NCBI RefSeq assembly: GCF_018449695.1
Contig: NZ_JAAVUY010000022.1
Location: 56,279-120,278 of the forward strand
Origin: Bradyrhizobium sp. dw_411
GTDB taxonomy: Bacteria > Pseudomonadota > Alphaproteobacteria > Rhizobiales > Xanthobacteraceae
Direction of reading: 5' to 3'
Length of the DNA: 64,000 bases
Both the position numbers and the translations under genes were made by a program. The notes beneath the pieces were generated by a model that was not told where the DNA came from, did not search any database, and saw nothing but the letters and a program-made list of their open reading frames with translations. This document shows positions 24,508 to 33,046 of this stretch, piece after piece (position 1 is the first letter of the stretch; each line of letters starts with the position of its first letter).

Positions 24508-25383
24508 CTATGCTTTAGCTCGCTTTTTCGTGACCTTTTTTGCGGTTTTTCCAGCCTTCTTGGCTGGGCGGGTCGTGGAACCTGCGGCCACCTTCCGGGA
24601 GGGCTTTTTGGCTGCCTTTTTGACTACCCTGGACGCCGGCTTCCCGGCCTTTCCAGAGGCTTTTGCTGCCTTTTTAGGGGCGCTGACGCTGCGGCGGGCC
24701 GGTTTGGCGGTCTTTTCGGCGGCTTTGGCCGATATGGCCTTCGACTTCGCGGCCGACTTGGCCTTGGCGGCCTTCTCGGACGCCTTGGCTTCCACAGCAC
24801 CAATGGCGGACAGAATGCGGTTAATCTCGCGGGTGACGTGTTCGATGGTCATCATGCCATCGACCGTCAGCAGTTTGCGTCGCTCGGAATAATAGTGAAT
24901 TAGCGGCTCCGTCATCGAACGATAGCTCGCGAGCCGCTTGGTCAGCACTTCCGGCGTGTCATCGATTCGCACTTCCTCGCCGCGCGCCCGCATCTCCGCG
25001 ACCCGGGTCTCGACTCGCTGCAACAGCGCGCTTTCGTTGACGCGAAGCTCGATCACCGCATCGAGCTTGATGTGCTTTTTCTTGAGCAACTCATCCAGCG
25101 CCGCGGCCTGCGGCACCGTGCGCGGAAAACCGTCGAGGATAAAACCCTTCACGGCGTCTGGCTGATCCAGCCGGTCGGAGATGATTCCGATCACGATCTC
25201 GTCCGGCACCAGGCCGCCCGCGGCCATGATGTCCTTGGCCTTGAGGCCGACCGGCGTCTGCGCCGACACGGCCGCACGCAGCATTTCGCCGGTCGAGAGT
25301 TGAACAATGCCGTATCGGTTAATCAGCCGCTGTGCCTGCGTGCCCTTGCCCGCCCCCGGCGGCCCGAGAAGGATCAATCTCAT
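24508..25383 (-). CDS. adk: Adenylate kinase with histone-H1-like Lys/Ala-rich C-terminal tail
   Basis: 291 aa. Residues 1-197 are a full adenylate kinase (ATP + AMP to 2 ADP): P-loop GPPGAGKGT (8-16), AMP site LSTGEMLRAAV, ILDGFPRT (82-89), short LID with RGEEVRIDD (so no zinc-type long LID). Residues 198-291 are an added tail of Lys, Ala, Ser, Arg repeats (KAAKAKSAAKSKAISAKAAE-like), very basic and without Asp. Such tails resemble histone H1 and nucleoid proteins. Bacterial Adk is usually 185-220 aa. Position between secY and rpsM is the normal spc/alpha junction. The tail may bind nucleic acid or rRNA; not shown. Confidence 0.95.
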   Translation of the reverse strand: MRLILLGPPGAGKGTQAQRLINRYGIVQLSTGEMLRAAVSAQTPVGLKAKDIMAAGGLVPDEIVIGIISDRLDQPDAVKGFILDGFPRTVPQAAALDELLKKKHIKLDAVIELRVNESALLQRVETRVAEMRARGEEVRIDDTPEVLTKRLASYRSMTEPLIHYYSERRKLLTVDGMMTIEHVTREINRILSAIGAVEAKASEKAAKAKSAAKSKAISAKAAEKTAKPARRSVSAPKKAAKASGKAGKPASRVVKKAAKKPSRKVAAGSTTRPAKKAGKTAKKVTKKRAKA

Positions 25384-25504
25384 GAATGTTCGCCCCCCGG
25401 CTTGGTGCCCGATTCGTCGCGCACCCAAGATTCAAATCACGACAGCGCTAACTACAATCAGCGCCGAGCGCGGATGGCGAAAGCGAAATGCACATAGTCC
25501 GGCG

Positions 25505-26836
25505 TCAGCGGCGACGCCCTCTCAACTTCGACTTCCTGATCAGCCCCTCATATTGATGGGCGAGCAGATAACCCTGAACCTGCGCCACCGTATCCATGGT
25601 CACGCTGACCACGATCAAAAGCGAGGTGCCGCCAAAGTAAAACGGCACCGAGGCGTAGGAAATCAGAATTTCGGGAATCAGGCAGACGATCGCCAGATAA
25701 ATCGCGCCGAGCACCGTGATGCGGGACAGCACGTAATCGATATATTCGGCGGTACGCTCGCCCGGCCGGATGCCCGGAATGAAGCCGCCATGCTTCTTGA
25801 GGTTGTCGGCGGTTTCGGTCGGGTTGAACACGATCGCGGTATAGAAGAACGCGAAGAACACGATCAGCGCCAGATAGAGAATCAAGAACAGCGGACGGCC
25901 ATGGCCGAGCTGGGTGGTGATCCACTGAAACCATTCCGGCCCCTTGCCCGCGTTGAAATTGGCGACCGTGGTCGGCAACAGCAGCAGCGAGGACGCGAAG
26001 ATCGGCGGAATCACGCCCGAGGTATTGAGCTTGAGCGGCAGATGCGAGGACTGGCCCTCGAACATCTTGTTGCCGACCTGGCGCTTTGGATACTGGATCA
26101 ACAGCCGCCGCTGCGCGCGCTCCATGAACACGATGAAGGCGATCACGGCGACCGCCATCACGATCACCACCAGGATGAGCCCGGTGGACAGTGCGCCCTG
26201 ACGGCCGAGCTCCAGCATGTTGGCGAGCGCCGAGGGCAGCTCGGCGACGATGCCGGAAAGAATGATCAGCGAAATGCCGTTGCCGATGCCGCGCGAGGTG
26301 ATCTGCTCGCCGAGCCACATCAGGAACATGGTGCCGCCGGTCAGCGTGATTGCAGTCGACAACCGGAAGAACATGCCGGGATCGCTGACGACGTTGCCAG
26401 CACCTTCAAGGCCGACCGCAATGCCGTAGGACTGGAACGCGGCGAGAATCACAGTGAGATAGCGGGTGTACTGGTTCAGCGTCTTGCGGCCCGCCTCGCC
26501 TTCCTTCTTGAGCGCTTCGAGCTGCGGCGACACCGTGGTCAGAAGCTGAATGATGATCGAGGCCGAGATATACGGCATGATGTTGAGCGCAAAGATCGCC
26601 ATGCGGTGGATGCCGCCGCCGGCGAACATGTTGAACATGCCGAGAATTCCACCGGCCTGGGACTTGAACACCTGCTCCCAGATGTTGGGATCGATGCCGG
26701 GAAGCGGAATATAGGTGCCGAGCCGATAAACAAGCAGCGCACCCAGTGTGAACCAGATGCGCTTCTTCAGTTCGTCGGCCTTGGCCAGCGCACCGAAATT
26801 GAGGTTGGCTGCAAGTTGTTCCGCTGCTGAGACCAT
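25505..26836 (-). CDS. secY: Preprotein translocase subunit SecY
   Basis: 443 aa with ten transmembrane helices. Visible are GTYIPLPGIDPNIWEQ, the plug/TM2 region FNMFAGGGIHRMAIFAL-type and TM7-10 around RITVLGAIYLAIVCLIPEIL. It forms the Sec channel with SecE (encoded at 60522-60713) and SecG (not in the window). Between rplO and adk, with 150 and 121-base spacers. Confidence 0.98.
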   Translation of the reverse strand: MVSAAEQLAANLNFGALAKADELKKRIWFTLGALLVYRLGTYIPLPGIDPNIWEQVFKSQAGGILGMFNMFAGGGIHRMAIFALNIMPYISASIIIQLLTTVSPQLEALKKEGEAGRKTLNQYTRYLTVILAAFQSYGIAVGLEGAGNVVSDPGMFFRLSTAITLTGGTMFLMWLGEQITSRGIGNGISLIILSGIVAELPSALANMLELGRQGALSTGLILVVIVMAVAVIAFIVFMERAQRRLLIQYPKRQVGNKMFEGQSSHLPLKLNTSGVIPPIFASSLLLLPTTVANFNAGKGPEWFQWITTQLGHGRPLFLILYLALIVFFAFFYTAIVFNPTETADNLKKHGGFIPGIRPGERTAEYIDYVLSRITVLGAIYLAIVCLIPEILISYASVPFYFGGTSLLIVVSVTMDTVAQVQGYLLAHQYEGLIRKSKLRGRRR

Positions 26837-26986
26837 GTTTGGCTTTCTCCCGGGCGCCCCTTGCGCTGTCAGATCCGGGAAAGCGGACCCCTCAGCGGAC
26901 GCCGGACATTATTTGGTGCTCGGCTTCGATAAGTCCATCGTCCCGTCGTGCCGATTGCCCGCCCCAAGCGGGCAATGACGCAGATG

Positions 26987-27472
26987 TTACGCCGCCTCGC
27001 CTTCGTCCTTGGCCGGAGCCAGGATCTTCACCGTGCCGCCGGCCTTCTCGACCGCCGCGATGGCGGTTTTCGAAGCGCCGTGAACCTCGATCGTCAGCTT
27101 GGCCTTGAGTTCACCCCGGCCGAGCAGCCGCACGCCAGCCTTGGCGCGGCGGATCACGCCGGCTTTCACCAGCGACTCGGCATTGAGGGTGTCCTTGGCG
27201 TCGATCAGCTTGGAATTGATCGCGTCCTGAATACGGTCGAGATTGATCTCGGCATATTCGACCCGGAAAATGTTGTTGAAGCCGCGCTTCGGCAGGCGCC
27301 GATGCAGCGGCATCTGACCACCCTCGAAGCCCTTGATGCGCACGCCCGAACGCGCGGTCTGGCCCTTGCCGCCACGACCGGCGGTCTTGCCCTTGCCTGA
27401 GCCAATGCCACGGCCGACGCGCATGCGCTTTTTGCGCGAGCCGGCGTTGTCGGCGATATCGCTGAGCTTCAT
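26987..27472 (-). CDS. rplO: 50S ribosomal protein L15
   Basis: 161 aa. Begins MKLSDIADNAGSRKKRMRVG and continues with the Gly-rich GRGIGSGKGKTAGRGGKGQ that threads 23S rRNA; C-terminal GAASKTAIAAVEKAGGTV. Late assembly protein needed for 50S. Follows rpmD across a 74-base spacer holding repeat family H. Confidence 0.98.
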   Translation of the reverse strand: MKLSDIADNAGSRKKRMRVGRGIGSGKGKTAGRGGKGQTARSGVRIKGFEGGQMPLHRRLPKRGFNNIFRVEYAEINLDRIQDAINSKLIDAKDTLNAESLVKAGVIRRAKAGVRLLGRGELKAKLTIEVHGASKTAIAAVEKAGGTVKILAPAKDEGEAA

Positions 27473-27492
27473 AGTTAGCTTCCTTTATCCTT

Positions 27493-27543
27493 GGAGCATG
27501 ATCTTGACCGAAAACCGCTAAACACTTTTCGGGATCATGCTCC
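27493..27543. repeat. Palindromic repeat, family H, inside the spc operon
   Basis: GGAGCATGATC at the left and GATCATGCTCC at the right form perfect 11-base arms around a ~29-base centre with TTTTCGG/CCGAAAA complementarity. Such elements are common and dispersed in rhizobial genomes, from general knowledge. It lies between rpmD and rplO in transcribed DNA. Confidence 0.85.
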
Positions 27544-27546
27544 GAC

Positions 27547-27741
27547 TTATTTCTCGTCGACGACGCGAACGAGATGTTGAACCTTCGCGATCATGCCGCG
27601 AACCGCAGGCGTGTCCTGCAGCTCGGTAACGCGGCCGATCTTGTTGAGCTTGAGGCCGATCAGCGTCTCGCGCTGCGAGTGATGGCGGCGGATCGCGCTG
27701 CCGGTCTGCTCGACCTTGATCATCTTTGCGGCCTTGGCCAT
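27547..27741 (-). CDS. rpmD: 50S ribosomal protein L30
   Basis: 64 aa. KMIKVEQTGSAIRRHHSQRE, LIGLKLNKIGR and VRGMIAKVQHLVRV are typical of bacterial L30. 35 bases after rpsE. Confidence 0.97.
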   Translation of the reverse strand: MAKAAKMIKVEQTGSAIRRHHSQRETLIGLKLNKIGRVTELQDTPAVRGMIAKVQHLVRVVDEK

Positions 27742-27776
27742 CGTCGTAACTCCGAAAAGCGCGTCAGCGCGTTTTA

Positions 27777-28352
27777 TTATTCAGCGACCACTTCGGCGTC
27801 GCCACCGACACGGCGCGACTGCAGCGTGGACACCTTGATGTTGCGGCGTGCCGCGACCGAACGCGGCGAATCCTGATGCTTCAGCGCGTCGAAGGTGGCG
27901 CGAACCATGTTGTAGGGGTTCGACGAGCCGATCGACTTCGCCACCACGTCCTGGATGCCAAGCGTTTCGAACACCGCACGCATCGGGCCACCCGCGATGA
28001 TGCCGGTACCCGCCGGCGCCGCGCGCAGATAGACCCGGCCCGCACCGTGACGGCCGGCGATGTCGTGATGCAGCGTACGGCCTTCACGAAGAGCCACGCG
28101 CGTCAGATTGCGCTTGGCCGATTCAGTTGCCTTGCGGATCGCTTCCGGAACTTCGCGCGCCTTGCCGTGGCCGAATCCGACCCGGCCCTTTTGATCGCCG
28201 ATCACGACCAGCGCTGCAAAGCCGAAGCGCTTGCCGCCCTTGACGACCTTCGCCACACGATTGATGTGGACGAGCTTGTCGACGAATTCGCTGTCGCGCT
28301 CTTCCCGGCCGCCCCTGTGGCCGCCACCGCCGCGTTCGCGTTCACCTGCCAT
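27777..28352 (-). CDS. rpsE: 30S ribosomal protein S5
   Basis: 191 aa. The N-terminal ~20 residues are a Gly/Arg/Glu-rich alphaproteobacterial extension (MAGERERGGGGHRGGREE). The double-stranded RNA-binding fold follows (FVDKLVHINRVAKVVKGGKR), then PAPAGTG-type loop and VRATFDALKHQDSP. S5 shapes the mRNA entry site and decoding fidelity; the spectinomycin-site loop around RVAKVVKGG looks wild type. The ATG at 28352 is chosen over one four codons upstream. Confidence 0.97.
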   Translation of the reverse strand: MAGERERGGGGHRGGREERDSEFVDKLVHINRVAKVVKGGKRFGFAALVVIGDQKGRVGFGHGKAREVPEAIRKATESAKRNLTRVALREGRTLHHDIAGRHGAGRVYLRAAPAGTGIIAGGPMRAVFETLGIQDVVAKSIGSSNPYNMVRATFDALKHQDSPRSVAARRNIKVSTLQSRRVGGDAEVVAE

Positions 28353-28413
28353 GGTGTTTTCCAATCCTTAAGAGGCTTGCGCCCCAGTCCTGTTCAATTC
28401 CAAATCTTAAAAC

Positions 28414-28776
28414 TTAGAAGCTCAGCCCGCTTTCGCGCGCGGCATCCGCGAGCGCCTTGACTCGCCCGTGATAGAGATAGCCGCCGCGATCGAACACCAC
28501 TTCCGTGACGCCGTTCTTGACCGCACGCTCCGCCAGCAGCTTGCCGACCGCCTTCGCCGCATCGATGTTGGCGCCGGTGTTGCCGGTATCGCGCATCGCC
28601 TTCTCCAGCGACGAGGCCGAAGCCAGCGTCTCGCCCTTCAGGTCGTCGATGACCTGGGCATAGATGTGCTTCGACGAGCGGAACACCGACAGACGCGGGC
28701 GGCCGTTGGCCGTGCGGCGCAAGGACAACCTTACGCGTTGCTTGCGCCGGGCATTCGTAATCTTGAGTCTCGACAT
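28414..28776 (-). CDS. rplR: 50S ribosomal protein L18
   Basis: 120 aa. Basic N-terminus (ITNARRKQRVRLSLRRTANG), LSVFRSSKHIYAQVIDD and VVFDRGGYLYHGRVKALADA. It binds 5S rRNA with L5 and L25. 61 bases before rpsE. Confidence 0.98.
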   Translation of the reverse strand: MSRLKITNARRKQRVRLSLRRTANGRPRLSVFRSSKHIYAQVIDDLKGETLASASSLEKAMRDTGNTGANIDAAKAVGKLLAERAVKNGVTEVVFDRGGYLYHGRVKALADAARESGLSF

Positions 28777-28787
28777 GACCGGCTCCG

Positions 28788-29321
28788 TTACTTCTTCTTG
28801 CCTTCCTTGCGGAAGATAAATTCATCGGAATACTTCACGCCCTTGCCCTTGTAGGGCTCCGGCGGACGGTAGCTGCGGATCTCGGCGGCGACCTGGCCGA
28901 CGCGCTGGATATCGTTGCCGGCGATGACGATCTCGGTCGGCTTCGGAACCGTGATCGCAATGCCTTCCGGGATCGCGTAGACGACGTCGTGGCTGTAGCC
29001 GAGCGCGAGCTGCAGGTTCTTGCCCTGCAACGCGGCACGATAGCCGACGCCCGTGATCTCGAGCTTCTTCTCGAAACCCTTGGTGACGCCGGCGACCAGG
29101 TTCGCGACCTGCGCGCGCGCGGTGCCGTAGAGGGCCTGCGCGCGGTTGGTTTCGAACCGCGGGTTCACCTTGACGGCGCCGTTCTCGAACTTCACCTCAA
29201 CGTCGTCATGAACGACGAACTGAAGCTGGCCCTTCGGCCCCTTCATCTTGACGGTCTGTCCCTCGACGGTCGCGGTGACGCCCGAAGGCACCGTCACTGG
29301 CCGTTTGCCGATACGTGACAT
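28788..29321 (-). CDS. rplF: 50S ribosomal protein L6
   Basis: 177 aa. MSRIGKRPVTVPSGVTATVE is the standard N-terminus, followed by two related domains and the C-terminal RSYRPPEPYKGKGVKYSDE. L6 lies near the GTPase-associated centre. The start is at MSRIGKRP; an upstream in-frame ATG falls inside rpsH. Confidence 0.98.
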   Translation of the reverse strand: MSRIGKRPVTVPSGVTATVEGQTVKMKGPKGQLQFVVHDDVEVKFENGAVKVNPRFETNRAQALYGTARAQVANLVAGVTKGFEKKLEITGVGYRAALQGKNLQLALGYSHDVVYAIPEGIAITVPKPTEIVIAGNDIQRVGQVAAEIRSYRPPEPYKGKGVKYSDEFIFRKEGKKK

Positions 29322-29334
29322 GACTAATCCTTCC

Positions 29335-29733
29335 TCAGAACACCGTGAAGAGAACTTCGCCGCCCACGTTCGCTTCACGCGCTTCGTGGTCAGCCATAAT
29401 TCCCTTCGGCGTCGACAATACCGAAATGCCGAGACCGTTATTCACGCGCGGCAGGTTCTTCACCGAGGCGTAAACTCGCCTTCCCGGCTTCGAAACCCGC
29501 TCGATCTCGCGAATGACCGGCTCGCCGTCGAAATACTTCAGCTCAATCTCAAGCTCGCTGCGGCCCGAGGAATGCTCGACGCTGGCATAGCCGCGAATGT
29601 AGCCCTCGGTCTTGAGCACCTCGAGCACATTGGCGCGCATCTTCGAGCCCGGGGTCGAAACCTTGGGCTTGGCGCGCATCTGTGCGTTGCGGATGCGGGT
29701 GATGAGATCGCTGATCGGATCGTGCGTTGACAT
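29335..29733 (-). CDS. rpsH: 30S ribosomal protein S8
   Basis: 132 aa. DPISDLITRIRNAQMRAKP at the N-terminus and C-terminal GLGISVLSTPKGIMADHEAR. S8 binds the central domain of 16S rRNA and in E. coli represses the spc operon at its own mRNA; whether this holds here is unknown. 12 bases after rpsN. Confidence 0.98.
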   Translation of the reverse strand: MSTHDPISDLITRIRNAQMRAKPKVSTPGSKMRANVLEVLKTEGYIRGYASVEHSSGRSELEIELKYFDGEPVIREIERVSKPGRRVYASVKNLPRVNNGLGISVLSTPKGIMADHEAREANVGGEVLFTVF

Positions 29734-29745
29734 GTCCGATCCCCC

Positions 29746-30051
29746 TTACCAGCTCGACTTCACGAGCCCGGGAACCAGGCCCTTGGACCCGAGTTCACGC
29801 AGCGCGATACGGCTGAGCTTGTTCTTGCGATAGACCGAGCGCGGACGGCCGGTGATTTCGCAACGGTTGCGAATCCGGGTCGCCGACGAATTGCGCGGCA
29901 TCTCGGCGAGCTTCAAGGTCGCCGCAAACCGCTCTTCCATCGGCTTGTTCTTGTCGGCGATGATGGCCTTCAGCTTCGCGCGCTTGGGCGCGGCGTTCTT
30001 GGTCATCCGCTTGCGCCGGTTGTTCTTCTCGATCGAACTCTTCTTTGCCAT
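29746..30051 (-). CDS. rpsN: 30S ribosomal protein S14 (zinc-free type)
   Basis: 101 aa, the long C-minus form: no CxxC zinc ribbon, only one Cys in RNRCEITGRPRSVYRKNKLS. Begins MAKKSSIEKNNRRKRM. Ends with the conserved LGSKGLVPGLVKSSW. 46 bases after rplE. Confidence 0.98.
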   Translation of the reverse strand: MAKKSSIEKNNRRKRMTKNAAPKRAKLKAIIADKNKPMEERFAATLKLAEMPRNSSATRIRNRCEITGRPRSVYRKNKLSRIALRELGSKGLVPGLVKSSW

Positions 30052-30097
30052 GCTTGGCTCCTGGGTTTCCGCGTTTGAGAGGCTTGTTTTCAGCTTC

Positions 30098-30655
30098 TCA
30101 CTGCCGGAACGGGAAATTGAATGCGGTCAACAATGCTCTTGCTTCGTCGTCGGTGGTCGCCGAGGTGCACACCGTGACGTCCATGCCCCATGTCTCGCCC
30201 ATCTTGTCGAAGTCGATTTCGGGGAAAATGATGTGTTCCTTGATGCCGAGCGAATAGTTGCCGCGGCCGTCGAAGCTCTTCGGATTGAGGCCGCGGAAAT
30301 CTCGCACGCGCGGCAGCGCCACGTTGATCAGGCGGTCGATGAATTCATACATCTTGGCCTTGCGCAGCGTGACCTTGCAACCGATCGGCTGATTTTCACG
30401 CAGCTTGAAGGTCGCGATCGCGACGCGCGAATAGGTCACGATCGGCTTCTGACCCGCGATCAGCGCGAGATCGGCCGCCGCCAGTTCCGCCTTTTTGCGG
30501 TCGTTGACAGCCTCGCCGACGCCCATGTTGAGCACGACCTTCTCCAGGCGCGGCACCTGCATGACGTTGGCATAGCCGAACTGTTCCGTCAGCTTGCTGC
30601 GGATGCTCTTGTCGTATTCCGCGCGCAGGCGCGGCGTGTATGCGGTCTCAGCCAT
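30098..30655 (-). CDS. rplE: 50S ribosomal protein L5
   Basis: 185 aa. YTPRLRAEYDKSIRSKLTEQ, NVMQVPRLEKVVLNMGVGEA and GRGNYSLGIKEHIIFPEIDF. It binds 5S rRNA and touches P-site tRNA. Its ATG lies within the end of rplX (8-base overlap), so it is translationally coupled. Confidence 0.98.
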   Translation of the reverse strand: MAETAYTPRLRAEYDKSIRSKLTEQFGYANVMQVPRLEKVVLNMGVGEAVNDRKKAELAAADLALIAGQKPIVTYSRVAIATFKLRENQPIGCKVTLRKAKMYEFIDRLINVALPRVRDFRGLNPKSFDGRGNYSLGIKEHIIFPEIDFDKMGETWGMDVTVCTSATTDDEARALLTAFNFPFRQ

Positions 30656-30962
30656 CGATCTCTGCTCCCGAGCGTTTGGCGATACGTACCTTGGTGCCAT
30701 CCGCCTGAATCTTGAAACCAACGCGCGTCGGCTTGCCGTCCTTGCCGACGATCGCGATGTTGGACAGGTGGATCGGCGCCTCTTTCGAGATGATGCCGCC
30801 TTCCTGCGCCTGGGTCTGCTTCTGGTGACGCTTGACGAGGTTGATGCCCCGCACCAGCGCCTTGCTGTCGGTCGGACGGACCTCGAACACCTCGCCGGTG
30901 CGACCCTTGTCGCGGCCGTTCAGCACGATAACCTTGTCACCCTTCCGGATCTTGGCAGCCAT
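30648..30962 (-). CDS. rplX: 50S ribosomal protein L24
   Basis: 104 aa. KOW motif in [20 protein letters not shown], then GINLVKRHQKQTQAQEGGII and the C-terminal RIAKRSG. Early assembly initiator of the 50S. Start overlaps the rplN stop by one base (TGATG); end overlaps rplE by 8 bases. Confidence 0.98.
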   Translation of the reverse strand: MAAKIRKGDKVIVLNGRDKGRTGEVFEVRPTDSKALVRGINLVKRHQKQTQAQEGGIISKEAPIHLSNIAIVGKDGKPTRVGFKIQADGTKVRIAKRSGAEIDG

Positions 30963-31330
30963 CACAGCACCTCCGGCGCGAGCGAAATAATCTTCATGTG
31001 GTTCTTGGCGCGCAGCTCGCGCGGCACCGGCCCGAAGATACGGGTGCCGACCGGCTCCGACTGATTGTTGATCAGCACGGCGGCGTTGCGGTCGAAGCGG
31101 ATGACAGAACCGTCGGCGCGGCGAATGTCCTTGCGGACCCGCACCACCACAGCCTTCATCACGTCGCCCTTCTTCACCTTGCCGCGCGGAATTGCTTCCT
31201 TGATCGACACGACGATAACGTCGCCAACGGTGGCATACCGGCGCTTGGAACCCCCAAGCACCTTGATGCACATGACACGGCGTGCGCCTGAATTATCGGC
31301 CACGTCGAGGTTGGTCTGCATCTGAATCAT
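30962..31330 (-). CDS. rplN: 50S ribosomal protein L14
   Basis: 122 aa. [31 protein letters not shown] and [15 protein letters not shown]. Forms an intersubunit bridge with 16S helix 14 and is the docking site of RsfS. 80 bases after rpsQ, the largest gap in this part of the operon. Confidence 0.98.
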
Positions 31331-31410
31331 TGATGCACCTCGTCCTCTTTCTGATGCGCTTATTCGCGCTTAAAATTTCCCGAGATGGTTCGGCAGAGCC
31401 GGACCTGACC

Positions 31411-31659
31411 TCAGGCCGTTTTCTTCTGCTCGCCCCGGACCACCGTCCAGCGCTTCAACTTCGAGATCGGCTTGCTTTCCTCGATCCACACCTGGTCGCC
31501 CGGCTTGAACTCGTTGTTCTCGTCGTGCGCGTGGTAATTTTTCGAGCGGCGAATCGTCTTCTTGTAGATCGGATGGGTAAAGCGGCGATCGACGCGCACC
31601 ACAACCGTCTTGGCTTGCTTGTCGCTGACGACCACACCCTGAAGCGTACGTTTCGGCAT
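31411..31659 (-). CDS. rpsQ: 30S ribosomal protein S17
   Basis: 82 aa. MPKRTLQGVVVSDKQAKTVV, FTHPIYKKTIRRSKNYHAHD, then GDQVWIEESKPISKLKRW. Primary 16S-binding protein of OB fold. 9 bases after rpmC. Confidence 0.98.
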   Translation of the reverse strand: MPKRTLQGVVVSDKQAKTVVVRVDRRFTHPIYKKTIRRSKNYHAHDENNEFKPGDQVWIEESKPISKLKRWTVVRGEQKKTA

Positions 31660-31668
31660 GTCGGCCCC

Positions 31669-31875
31669 TTACTTCTTCGCGTCGCGCTTCTGCGCGGCGA
31701 TGGTCTTGATACGGGCGATATCGCGGCGAGCTTCACGCAGCCGCGAGGTGTTTTCCAGCTGCCCGGTGGCGCGCTGGAAACGCAGATTGAAACGCTCCTT
31801 CTTCAGATTGAGGACGGCATCGTCCATCTGATCGGGGCTCATCGCACGGATATCGGCGGTTTTCATCTCGGCCAT
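31669..31875 (-). CDS. rpmC: 50S ribosomal protein L29
   Basis: 68 aa. Helical hairpin with RAMSPDQMDDAVLNLKKERF and FQRATGQLENTSRLREARRD. It lines the exit tunnel beside L23. The ATG at 31875 is preferred over one two codons upstream because it keeps the MAEMKTADIR N-terminus and a proper spacer. Confidence 0.97.
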   Translation of the reverse strand: MAEMKTADIRAMSPDQMDDAVLNLKKERFNLRFQRATGQLENTSRLREARRDIARIKTIAAQKRDAKK

Positions 31876-31884
31876 GATCACATC

Positions 31885-32298
31885 CTATTCCGCAATGCGC
31901 GCGACGAAGCGCGTCTTGATCGGCAGTTTGGCGGCGGCCAGCGTCAGCGCTTCCTTGGCGGTCTGAATGGTTACGCCATCGATCTCGAAAATCACGCGGC
32001 CGGGCTTGACCCGCGCCACCCACAATTCCGGCGTACCCTTGCCGGAGCCCATTCGGACTTCAGCGGGCTTCTTCGACACCGGCACGTCCGGAAAGATCCG
32101 GATCCAGACGCGGCCGGCACGCTTCATGTGACGGGTCAGCGCGCGGCGGGCGGCTTCGATCTGACGCGCGGTGAGACGCTCGGGCGCCATCGCCTTCAGG
32201 CCGAACTGACCGAATGACAACGTCGCGCCCGAAGTCGCAACGCCGTGGATACGGCCCTTATGCGCCTTCCGGAACTTCGTCTTCTTTGGTTGCATCAT
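31885..32298 (-). CDS. rplP: 50S ribosomal protein L16
   Basis: 137 aa. Starts MMQPKKTKFRKAHKGRIHGV with the tRNA-site Arg region RAGRVWIRIFPDVPVSKKPA and MGSGKGTPELWVARVKPG. L16 orders the A-site of the 50S. 31 bases after rpsC. Confidence 0.98.
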   Translation of the reverse strand: MMQPKKTKFRKAHKGRIHGVATSGATLSFGQFGLKAMAPERLTARQIEAARRALTRHMKRAGRVWIRIFPDVPVSKKPAEVRMGSGKGTPELWVARVKPGRVIFEIDGVTIQTAKEALTLAAAKLPIKTRFVARIAE

Positions 32299-32329
32299 GG
32301 CTTACGCCCTCAAACCTTCTCTATTGCGC

Positions 32330-33028
32330 TCAAGCAGCGTCGCGACGCGGCCGCGAATTGTCGCCTTCAGCCATCTTCTTGTCCTGGGCCATCGGGTCGT
32401 GCTCAAGGATTTCGCCCTTGAAGATCCAGACCTTGACGCCGCAGGTGCCGAACGTGGTGAATGCAGTCGCCACGCCGTAATCGATATCTGCGCGCAGCGT
32501 GTGCAACGGCACCCGCCCTTCACGATACCATTCCATGCGCGCGATTTCGGCGCCGCCGAGACGGCCCGAGCAATTGATACGAATGCCCTCGGCGCCCAAA
32601 CGCATCGCCGACTGCACAGCCCGCTTCATGGCGCGGCGGAACGCGACGCGGCGCTCGAGCTGCTGCGCGATCGATTCGGCGACCAGCGTGGCGTCGAGTT
32701 CCGGCTTGCGGATTTCGACGATGTTGATGACGACGTCGGAAGCCGTGATATCGGCAACGCGCTTGCGCAGCTTGTCGATGTCGGCGCCCTTCTTGCCGAT
32801 CACGACGCCGGGACGCGCCGAGTGGATCGTCACGCGGCACTTCTTGTGCGGACGCTCGATCACGATCCTGGCGACAGCCGCCTGCTTGAGCTCCTTGTGC
32901 AGGATCTCGCGGATTTCGACATCCTCGTGCAGCAGCTTGCCGTATTCGTTCTTGCCGGCGAACCAACGGGAATCCCACGTCCGGTTGATGCCAAGACGCA
33001 GCCCGATTGGATTGATCTTCTGACCCAT
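32330..33028 (-). CDS. rpsC: 30S ribosomal protein S3
   Basis: 232 aa. MGQKINPIGLRLGINRTWDS, KH domain with VVIGKKGADIDKLR, and C-domain RIARMEWYREGRVPLHTLRA-type sequence. Part of the mRNA entry helicase of the 30S. 18 bases after rplV. Confidence 0.98.
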   Translation of the reverse strand: MGQKINPIGLRLGINRTWDSRWFAGKNEYGKLLHEDVEIREILHKELKQAAVARIVIERPHKKCRVTIHSARPGVVIGKKGADIDKLRKRVADITASDVVINIVEIRKPELDATLVAESIAQQLERRVAFRRAMKRAVQSAMRLGAEGIRINCSGRLGGAEIARMEWYREGRVPLHTLRADIDYGVATAFTTFGTCGVKVWIFKGEILEHDPMAQDKKMAEGDNSRPRRDAA

Positions 33029-33046
33029 CGTATTCTCCCGCGCTCT

